A stretch of DNA of 12,271 nt from Lentisphaerota bacterium. Its GTDB lineage: Bacteria; Verrucomicrobiota; Kiritimatiellia; UBA8416; JAFGTH01. The DNA lies in the NCBI GenBank assembly GCA_016934225.1, contig JAFGTH010000037.1, forward strand, positions 1 to 12,271, given 5' to 3'. Position numbers and translations under genes: made by a program. The notes under the pieces were generated by a model. That model was not told the origin of the DNA and made no database searches. It saw only the letters and a list, made by a program, of their open reading frames with translations. Positions 1 to 5,449 of this stretch are shown in pieces. Every line of letters starts with the position of its first letter. Position 1 is the stretch's first letter.

Positions 1-1545
1 CATCAGTTGTTGCGCTTTCTCTATTGATTGGCGCACATGTCTTTTTCGAATGAGATCCCATTCGTCAACGAACGGATTGGCGCCTTTCGAACCGGAACGA
101 TAGCCGAATATTCCCGGCGGTATAGGGCCTTGCGCAAGAACTCCGCGGCCGTTTGCGAATATGTCGAGATATTCGTTATAATCGAGAGCAATGGATATGG
201 CTTGTCTTAATTGTGCCTTGCCCGGCTCATAGCCGCCGACGATCGGATCGAGCATATTGAATGCCGTATACCAGAACATCGTGTCAACATCGGTAATAAG
301 CCGGATTCCTTTGGCCGACATCATGGGAGACACATCGGGATCATTGTCGGATTTCAGTTGAACCGCTTGATCAAACACATCGTTGGCTATGCTGGAGGAG
401 TCATAGTAGCCTTGCAGGAACTTGCTCCATGTCGGCATGGCTTCCTTTTCAAGCCTTAGTACCTGTCGGTGAATAAAGGGAATCCGTTTTCCGGCATCTC
501 GAAGCAGTCCTTTCTCTTCGTCGCCGGGCGCGCCATCTGTGGGATAGAAGTCGTCATGGTAATTAGGGTTTTTTTCCAACACGATCTTTTCATTTGGTTT
601 AAATACTTTCAGATAATATGGACCTGTGCCGACTGGGGATTTGTTGATTGAGAATTCCTGTTTGGCGATTGTTGGCAACGCGTAGAATTTTATGGCTTCT
701 TCAGGCATTGGGCCGAAGAAATGCATGCACATCCAATACAGTATCTGGGGATATTTACGCATGAGAATGATTTTGTATGTGTGGCTGTTTATAATCATTA
801 CGCCTGGCAAATCCGGTTTCATGTAGTCTAAAACTATGGGATTCTCTTTCTCGTCCCGCTCTTGATTGTAACTTGAGCCGGCTTCGGTTCTCCTGCGCTC
901 GCGTTCCCTGGCCAGCATTTCGGCATAAAGATCGTGAAGTTGTTCCAAACCAAGTACGTATCGAGCTATGGTGCTGAATACCGGTGATGCAAGTCGCGGA
1001 TCGGCCAATCGCCGTATCTGTAACACATAATCACGCGCAAGCAGTTCGCGGGTGGACTGGTGTTCGAAGTCGGCGAGATTGTTATGCTTCTCGCGCAAGT
1101 TGGATCCGATGTTTTCGTAATACGCAGCGCCACTGTCGTTCAGAGCGAAACAGGGGTGATTCTGGTACATGATACCTTTCTTTATTTTGATCGTATATTC
1201 CGTGCGCACAACTATGTTTGGATCGGGATCCGCATCATGTATACGTTTCCCGTGATTATCGAAATATTCCGGTTCGGGGATGCATTCAGCTGTCAACGGA
1301 ATGAGCTCATATGGTCTTTTTAGGTAGTGGTACGTAAATGGTGGCTCATAAATCTGGTCAATGATTTGCCCTTCATGCACATAGTAGGCGCTTGCCGGAT
1401 CAAGTTTCGTCGGGGGTGTGGAAAATGGGCCGAAGAATGTGAATTCGGCGTTTTCCCCGGGGCGATACGGGTTGTTTGTACAAGAACCCGCAAACATCAT
1501 GGCTGCTGCATATATGGCGATAAGATGATGTCTATCCTTTCTCAT
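1..1545 (-). CDS. ABC transporter substrate-binding lipoprotein, family 5 (oligopeptide type), 3' end cut by window
   Basis: This is the periplasmic or surface receptor of a peptide-type ABC importer (SBP_bac_5 family), which captures a ligand and delivers it to an inner-membrane permease. The first 515 codons are open to the window edge, so the C-terminal part is missing. The N-terminus is a short basic stretch and hydrophobic core ending in FAGSC, a plausible lipobox with lipidated Cys22. Family hallmarks are the stretch 303-329 (SPVGTGPYYL, then LEKNPNY), the ARDYVLQIRRLADPR segment at 170-184, and the late LRQAISIALD...QGPIPPGIFGY block at 446-482. A charged insert (about 205-238, with many Arg/Glu) distinguishes it from short OppA proteins and fits the larger members of the family. 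No permease or ATPase gene is visible, and the ligand cannot be read from sequence. The start is the ATG at 1543-1545. No Shine-Dalgarno precedes it, and the upstream in-frame ATG possibility is closed by a stop. Confidence 0.9.
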   Translation of the reverse strand, partial: MRKDRHHLIAIYAAAMMFAGSCTNNPYRPGENAEFTFFGPFSTPPTKLDPASAYYVHEGQIIDQIYEPPFTYHYLKRPYELIPLTAECIPEPEYFDNHGKRIHDADPDPNIVVRTEYTIKIKKGIMYQNHPCFALNDSGAAYYENIGSNLREKHNNLADFEHQSTRELLARDYVLQIRRLADPRLASPVFSTIARYVLGLEQLHDLYAEMLARERERRRTEAGSSYNQERDEKENPIVLDYMKPDLPGVMIINSHTYKIILMRKYPQILYWMCMHFFGPMPEEAIKFYALPTIAKQEFSINKSPVGTGPYYLKVFKPNEKIVLEKNPNYHDDFYPTDGAPGDEEKGLLRDAGKRIPFIHRQVLRLEKEAMPTWSKFLQGYYDSSSIANDVFDQAVQLKSDNDPDVSPMMSAKGIRLITDVDTMFWYTAFNMLDPIVGGYEPGKAQLRQAISIALDYNEYLDIFANGRGVLAQGPIPPGIFGYRSGSKGANPFVDEWDLIRKRHVRQSIEKAQQLM

Positions 1546-1554
1546 ACGTTGGCC

Positions 1555-1583
1555 ATATTAGTTTCAAGTCAGCCAATTGTCGA
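1555..1583 (-). promoter_or_regulatory. Candidate promoter of the substrate-binding protein gene
   Basis: Read on the minus strand, TCGACA (plus 1578-1583) and TAATAT (plus 1555-1560) are separated by 17 nt, a good sigma-70 arrangement. Transcription would start about 3-6 nt before the ATG at 1545, giving an almost leaderless mRNA. That agrees with the absence of a ribosome-binding site there. Based on pattern only. Confidence 0.3.
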
Positions 1584-1725
1584 AGCAAATGAAGTTGTGA
1601 TTTAACTATAATCGGGATTTTGACGGTATCCGCCTATCGCCGGATAGTTCTATTCCATTGTTTGGGGAGATAAGAAAGGATGTATGTCTTTCCGGCAATT
1701 CGGAATGCCATATTGATCGTTTGAT

Positions 1726-1740
1726 GAAAGCGCTGCTTTC
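1726..1740 (-). terminator. Hairpin downstream of the pentad-repeat gene
   Basis: GAAAGC, a 3-nt loop and GCTTTC form a perfect 6-bp stem 36 nt past the stop codon of the gene ending at 1777. No T-run follows, so it is only a weak terminator or mRNA-end stabiliser candidate. The rest of the 1546-1776 gap holds a second short stem (CTATC/GATAG around 1634-1648) and no gene. Confidence 0.25.
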
Positions 1741-1776
1741 AACAATATGGCCAACACATCTTATTGGGTCTTTGAA

Positions 1777-2226
1777 TTATTTCAGCGGAAGAAAAGGAAG
1801 CCACTTGCTGAAAAAATCAACGGCCTCCTGACTGCGTTGCATTGCTGAAATAACATGCTTTCCGAATGCTCCGCCGCCTAAGGCGTAGTAACCGAGTGCT
1901 CCGCCTCCGATGGCGATAATCCCAATAGCACAGCCGCCTACGGCGACTCCGGCAATGGCAAGGCCCGCAAGGGCGAACAAGCCTACGGCAAGACCGCCGA
2001 TTGCCAAAACACCCATGGCAATTCCCCCAATGGCTAGTCCGCCCGTGGCTACACCGCCGAGCGCAATCCAGCCTTTTGCAATATCGCCGATGGCGATAAA
2101 ACCGTGCGCATAACCTCGACTTTCGTTTTTCTCCGGGTCTGGCCCAAGAGCAATATCAACTAGAGGCAAACCAAAGATAGTTTGGACCGACCGTTTACGG
2201 ATACCACGAGACATTTGTTGCTGCAT
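1777..2226 (-). CDS. Conserved hypothetical protein with 16 alanine-glycine pentapeptide repeats
   Basis: A protein of 149 aa, function unknown. Residues about 1-43 form a leader with a GLPLVDIALGPDPEK segment. Residues about 44-123 are 16 consecutive five-residue units of the form hydrophobic-Ala-x-Gly-x (for example IAIGD, LAIGG, YALGG) with no insertion or deletion. A short tail (ISAMQRSQEAVDFFSKWLP) closes the protein. I recall similar proteins, with the same GPDPE leader, repeat and AVDFF tail, from Planctomycetes and relatives, but know no proven role. The strict 5-residue phase suggests a beta-solenoid like pentapeptide-repeat proteins. The stretch is also hydrophobic enough to be a membrane segment, so both are possible. 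The start is taken at the ATG 2224-2226 because GGGAGG (2233-2238) lies 6 nt before it. A longer frame begins at 2283, but has no such site. No signal peptide is obvious. Confidence 0.75.
   Translation of the reverse strand: MQQQMSRGIRKRSVQTIFGLPLVDIALGPDPEKNESRGYAHGFIAIGDIAKGWIALGGVATGGLAIGGIAMGVLAIGGLAVGLFALAGLAIAGVAVGGCAIGIIAIGGGALGYYALGGGAFGKHVISAMQRSQEAVDFFSKWLPFLPLK
1860..2099 (-). repeat. Coding pentad repeat (15-nt period)
   Basis: The DNA encoding the 16 Ala-x-Gly units shows a diverged 15-nt period (often 30 nt as pairs) rich in GGC/GGA and GCN codons. Units are clearly related at protein level but not identical at DNA level, so the array is old rather than a fresh tandem expansion. 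Confidence 0.6.
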
Positions 2227-2396
2227 ATTCATCCTCCCAGCCCACGATAAATGTGGCAGGCGTACAATTCTGCCGCGGGTCAAACCCGGTCCAGCCTGCT
2301 ATTCTAGCGTAGATTACTGATAATATACCAAACAGGGGTTAATACCAGCAAGAATGAATGGCATTTCGGCCAGAGCGGCAATTAACCCGTGCAAGC

Positions 2397-2416
2397 GGAA
2401 TATTCTTTAATATTCC
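2397..2416. repeat. Perfect 8-bp inverted repeat (operator or hairpin candidate)
   Basis: GGAATATT, loop CTTT, AATATTCC: a perfect 8-bp palindrome with a 4-nt loop, about 170 nt upstream of the pentad-repeat gene and 245 nt upstream of the DUF3127 gene. It has the size and symmetry of a dimeric regulator site, or of a small RNA hairpin. No T-run follows in either direction. Confidence 0.4.
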
Positions 2417-2505
2417 TCAAGAACATTGTCGGTTTTTAACGGCCTCGGCCATTTCTCGAACACATTCTACGCTATCGCATGAAACGTTAAGAGCCAAACC
2501 CCAGG

Positions 2506-2522
2506 CTCCGTCTCAGACGGAG
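2506..2522. repeat. Stable 7-bp hairpin in the DUF3127 upstream region
   Basis: CTCCGTC, loop TCA, GACGGAG form a perfect GC-rich stem. The alternative stem GAGCC (2491-2495)/GGCTC (2504-2508) shares bases 2506-2508 with it, so the two cannot form together. The location is upstream of the likely DUF3127 promoter, so it may belong to another transcript or be a DNA-level site. Confidence 0.35.
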
Positions 2523-2561
2523 AAAGATGTCTATTAAGCATGTTCACTGGAAACAAATTGT

Positions 2562-2589
2562 TTTAACATTCGCGCTCATCTGGTATAGA
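2562..2589 (+). promoter_or_regulatory. Candidate promoter of the DUF3127 gene
   Basis: TTTAAC (2562-2567) and TATAGA (2584-2589) are 16 nt apart, and an AT-rich stretch precedes them. A start near 2596 would give a leader of about 66 nt. The -35 match is poor, so this is a suggestion only. Confidence 0.3.
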
Positions 2590-2661
2590 AATAAAGCCTG
2601 TCGTGTGGCATATGAATTGTCGCGTAAGTCGTCTGCAACATTATAGATGAAGGAGTAAATC

Positions 2662-3024
2662 GTGCCGTCCTATGATCTAACTGGAACAATCAAACTCGTC
2701 ATGGATGCTCAGGAATTCAAGAGCGGATTCACGAAACGGGAGTTTGTGGTTACCACAGAAGATGATCGTTATCCGCAGGATATAAAGTTTGAGTGCGTAA
2801 AAGACAAATGCGCCATGCTGGACAATATTATGCCGGGTCAGAAAGTGAAAGTTAGTTTCGACCTGCGCGGTAATGAGTACAAGGATCGGTACTACGTGAA
2901 TCTTAACGTTTGGCGGATCGAGAAATTCGATGGCGCCAAGAAACAAATGGATGACAACGACGGGCCTGCGCTTGAGGATCTCGCAGAGCCTGCGTTTGAA
3001 GATGATGGAGAAACTCCGTTCTGA
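2662..3024 (+). CDS. DUF3127 / SSB-like OB-fold protein
   Basis: A 120-aa protein resembling the DUF3127 family, which is predicted to adopt a single-strand-binding OB fold. Visible features are an N-terminal beta segment (DLTGTIKLVMDAQEF), the TKREFVVTTED strand near 24-34, a DIKFECVKDKCAMLD stretch, a turn at PGQKVKVSFDLRGNEY (58-73) and a NLNVWRIEKF strand near 81-90. An acidic linker follows and the protein ends in DDGETPF. That ending mimics the DDxxPF tail with which bacterial SSB recruits repair and replication enzymes. The likely role is binding of single-stranded DNA or SSB-partner proteins in the cytoplasm; this is inference, since the family has no settled function. The start is GTG with AAGGAG (2650-2655) 6 nt upstream, a strong site. 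The gene is convergent with dinB, with stop codons 6 nt apart, leaving no room for a terminator between them. Confidence 0.85.
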   Translation: MPSYDLTGTIKLVMDAQEFKSGFTKREFVVTTEDDRYPQDIKFECVKDKCAMLDNIMPGQKVKVSFDLRGNEYKDRYYVNLNVWRIEKFDGAKKQMDDNDGPALEDLAEPAFEDDGETPF

Positions 3025-3030
3025 CAAGAA

Positions 3031-4209
3031 TCACTCCGGTTGAATCTCGCTTCCGCTCGATATGCTGTTGTTGCCGAACTTGTTTTTGATTGCGTCAAGT
3101 GTCCGGCTGAATTTCTCGCGCTTATCGTGTGATTGTGTGCATATATCGAACAGACCCGGTTGTTCGACTGTTTTGTCTTTTGTTATATTGCTGATACCAA
3201 AGCCGATAAGCCGTACCGGCTTGTTCAACTTCTGTTCCCTGAAGAGTTTCATTGCTGTTTCACGCAAGCTTATGTCATCACATATCGGCCAGGCGCATTG
3301 TTGTTGCCGCGTTATGGTCTTAAAACCTTTCCATCTCAGTTTAATGTGAGCAGTCTGTCCGTAGAAGCCGGCCGCTCTGAGTTGGCTGCCGACATCACGG
3401 ACGAGGTTATTGAGCACTCGTTCGATCTGTGTGGCGTCGGTGCAGTCCTCCGGAAAGGTATATTCGCGCGAGTAACTTTTCCGTTTCGGTGTCGGTTCCA
3501 GCTCGCGTGAATCATTGCCGATTGCCATTGCGGCCAGATGTTCGGCCATATTTTCCCCGACGATGTGTACTAGGTGCGCCAGTGGCGCTTCTTGCAACTG
3601 TCCAATCTTGAAGTATCCATTGGATTCCAATACCTTGCGCGTCACTTTGCCTACACCCCAGATGCGACCGATGTCGAGAGGAGCCAGAAAGCGTTTGATT
3701 TCTGCCGGTTCCGATGGAATTACGATCAATCCGTCAGGCTTATCGAGATCGCTTGCAATTTTTGCAAGAAACTTATTTGTCGCCACTCCCACCGAAGCGA
3801 TCAGTCCTGTTTCTCGTCTAACAGCGTCCTTAATCTTTACGGCTATCTCAGGTCCCGACCCTAGAAAGCGAATAGAACCGGAGACATCAAGGAAAGCCTC
3901 ATCAATGGATAGCGGCTCGATAAACGGTGTAAAGCGTTCAAGCACTTGAAAAACCTGCTCGGACACTTTCTTGTATTTTGCCATGTTCGGGGACAAAAAA
4001 ACAGCATGGGGACACAGTCGTCCGGCTTCTTGAGAAGGCATAGCAGAGCGGATGCCGAATTTGCGCGCTTCATATGATGCCGCCGACACAACACCGCGTT
4101 TGTCCGGAGCGGCTCCGATCACAACAGGTTTGCCGAGATATTCGGGATGATCGTGCTGTTCGATAGCCGCGAAGAAGGCGTCCATATCAACGTGTAATAT
4201 AGTTTTCAA
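3031..4209 (-). CDS. dinB: DNA polymerase IV (Y-family translesion polymerase)
   Basis: Error-prone polymerase that copies past damaged bases, without proofreading, in the cytoplasm. With the start proposed here (TTG at 4207-4209, 392 aa) the catalytic acids fall at D8, D103 and E104 and the steric-gate Phe at F13, matching E. coli DinB numbering. Motifs in order: HVDMDAFFA (6-14), KRGVVSAASYEAR (37-49), SIDEAFLDV (101-109), GVATNKFLAKIASD (141-154), the helix-hairpin-helix IWGVGKVT (184-191), and the little-finger domain to about 345. QPGLF at 350-354 fits the beta-clamp motif (Q-x-x-L-F), placed before a 38-residue tail instead of at the very end. AGGA (4218-4221) is 8 nt before the TTG. 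Other starts are the ATG at 4245 (+12 residues) and a TTG at 4281 (+24), neither with a good ribosome site. I saw no LexA-like box upstream. Confidence 0.95.
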   Translation of the reverse strand: MKTILHVDMDAFFAAIEQHDHPEYLGKPVVIGAAPDKRGVVSAASYEARKFGIRSAMPSQEAGRLCPHAVFLSPNMAKYKKVSEQVFQVLERFTPFIEPLSIDEAFLDVSGSIRFLGSGPEIAVKIKDAVRRETGLIASVGVATNKFLAKIASDLDKPDGLIVIPSEPAEIKRFLAPLDIGRIWGVGKVTRKVLESNGYFKIGQLQEAPLAHLVHIVGENMAEHLAAMAIGNDSRELEPTPKRKSYSREYTFPEDCTDATQIERVLNNLVRDVGSQLRAAGFYGQTAHIKLRWKGFKTITRQQQCAWPICDDISLRETAMKLFREQKLNKPVRLIGFGISNITKDKTVEQPGLFDICTQSHDKREKFSRTLDAIKNKFGNNSISSGSEIQPE

Positions 4210-4498
4210 TTCATGTTTCCTGTATAAAGCCCGGCGGTTAATCATTTGTGTAAGTTTGGTTTCTTTGGGCAGATGAGTCAAAGAAGTTCCATTGGAGATT
4301 GAATGGAGGTGTCATATTTCTGGCGCCAGGAGAGCTTTTGGCAAGAATTAAGTTAAATAAATCGGACGTTGAGCCGTCGGCTATGGAATGTTCGTTGTTC
4401 GAGACAATAACCGGCCGGGAATCATTCCATTTGCTGCAGTATTTAGGAGTATACATTAACGAGCATACACTCGTTGTCAGAAGCAACGATTGGTTAAA
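4210..4498. other. Gap between the methyltransferase-like gene and dinB, no confident gene
   Basis: The 289 nt hold the dinB 5' leader and two unconvincing frames: 4299-4571 plus (TTG start, only 1 nt after a GGAG) and 4238-4486 minus. Neither shows a recognisable motif, and each overlaps a real neighbour antisense. No promoter or hairpin stood out strongly. dinB may be read through from the gene ending at 4499. Confidence 0.5.
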
Positions 4499-4999
4499 TC
4501 AACATAAACTTTTGCTTTGCTTGCGTGTCAGCCAGCCAATCGGTAGAACTGTCGGAGTTGTCTTTTTGTAATCAAGGTATTCCTTGCCAAACTTTTGCTC
4601 CAAATATTTTTCCTCTTTAACAACCAAAATGCGCAGAAGAATATACATAACGAACGGTACTGTGAGACCTATCCAGGAATTTGTTAGAAATATTATGCCT
4701 GGCACGAGAAAAATAACCCATGACGCATAAAGCGGATGGCGACATAAACCGTAGGCGCCATTTGTACGCAGTATTCCTGCATTAAAGGCGCGATGGATGG
4801 TCACTGTTGCAATGAGTTCAAATGGAATCCCGATAGAAATCAGTGTAATGCCGATTGTGGCCAGTATCCGGTAGGGGATGAAGTTCATCTGAAATATCGT
4901 GGCGTAACGCAACCGTAACACAATTGTAAAAGCACCATAAATAATTGAGAACAAGGCAAACCTTAGCCCGACACCCCAACGAGTTATTTCCTCGGCCAT
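4499..4999 (-). CDS. Isoprenylcysteine/phospholipid methyltransferase-like integral membrane protein
   Basis: A 166-aa membrane protein of the ICMT/PEMT superfamily, enzymes that use S-adenosylmethionine to methylate lipid-like or prenyl substrates inside the membrane. Hydrophobic segments lie at about 11-30, 43-66, 92-107 and 109-127. The conserved SAM/substrate signature follows: GAYGLCRHPLYAS (81-93), then after the last helix EEKYLEQKFGKEYLDYKK (129-146) and a Pro at 149. Bacterial members are common, and their substrates are mostly unknown, so no gene symbol is given. The ATG has AAGGA (5009-5013) 9 nt upstream. The gene has its own 450-nt upstream region and precedes dinB in the same direction, 289 nt away, with no functional link evident. 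Confidence 0.85.
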   Translation of the reverse strand: MAEEITRWGVGLRFALFSIIYGAFTIVLRLRYATIFQMNFIPYRILATIGITLISIGIPFELIATVTIHRAFNAGILRTNGAYGLCRHPLYASWVIFLVPGIIFLTNSWIGLTVPFVMYILLRILVVKEEKYLEQKFGKEYLDYKKTTPTVLPIGWLTRKQSKSLC

Positions 5000-5449
5000 A
5001 TTCTACATTCCTTTTATTGATCCGTATGGGTTGAACGAGCGAATCTGGTTAGACGGCTGTGCATTTGGCGGATAGATACGTATTGTTTGCATAATTATTG
5101 CGACTTTTTCCAGAAACAGTATTACTAATTAGAAAAATAACTTTCTACAAAGGGGTTTAGCAAATCATATCTCCCGATTTCAGGGGAGTCCTTGGGCGGT
5201 TTTCTTCAAATCGGCCAATAAATGGCAAGGTAGTGGTTGTTTTCTTGATTGATCGAGAATAAAAAACAGAACCTCATTATATTCAGCGTCGTAAATGTTC
5301 AAAACTATAGTATATTTAGAGAATCAGGAAAAATTTAAGAACACCTGTCAAATTGCTGATATATGACATATATAATACGCGATGGTTATGTGTGCTATAC
5401 GAAGCGAGCAGGTTGCTCGTACAATCCGAATCCACGATTCGGCAGGTTC
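5000..5449. other. AT-rich 450-nt gap with hairpins, no gene
   Basis: No coding frame here is supported. The region should contain the promoter of the membrane methyltransferase gene (minus) and the 3' end of the gene ending at 5450. Inverted repeats include CCGATTT (5174-5180) with AAATCGG (5208-5214), and CTCCC (5171-5175) with GGGAG (5184-5188). These share bases and so are alternatives. Two further hairpins at 5405-5442 are given separately. Around 5281-5380 the sequence is very AT-rich and contains a TATAAT on the plus strand without a well-placed -35 box. Confidence 0.55.
5405..5442 (-). terminator. Tandem hairpins after the metB-like gene
   Basis: Starting 7 nt past the stop codon at 5450 lie two perfect stems. 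The first is CCGAATC-CAC-GATTCGG (5426-5442), 7 bp. The second is CGAGCA-GGT-TGCTCG (5405-5419), 6 bp; both have 3-nt loops. Their position fits a transcript end or 3' stabiliser for the metB-like mRNA. There is no run of T after either, so intrinsic termination is not certain. Confidence 0.5.

Larger units (their letters stand above)
2227..2661. other. Gene-free regulatory gap between divergent genes
   Basis: This 435-nt stretch separates the pentad-repeat gene (minus) from the DUF3127 gene (plus), so it must hold the promoters of both. I find no credible coding frame. It contains several inverted repeats: GGGTTAAT (2336-2343) with ATTAACCC (2381-2388), the 8-bp palindrome at 2397-2416, and the overlapping stems at 2491-2522. 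They are listed separately where notable. Confidence 0.6.

Noticed and set aside
28..1605. Several short plus-strand frames in the first 1.6 kb
   Set aside because: All are antisense to a 515-codon open frame with clear SBP_bac_5 motifs on the minus strand.
1910..2113. Plus-strand Pro/Ala-rich frame antisense to the pentad-repeat gene
   Set aside because: It is the mirror of the Ala-Gly repeat DNA (GGC/GCC codons read backwards) and has no ribosome site or known motif.
3062..3949. Plus-strand frames of 95-144 codons within dinB
   Set aside because: They are shadows of the strongly conserved polymerase gene on the opposite strand.
5171..5214. Possible riboswitch from the CCGATTT/AAATCGG and CTCCC/GGGAG pairings
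   Set aside because: No known riboswitch core is recognisable, and the region is not placed directly before the metB-like gene, where a SAM or similar riboswitch would be expected.
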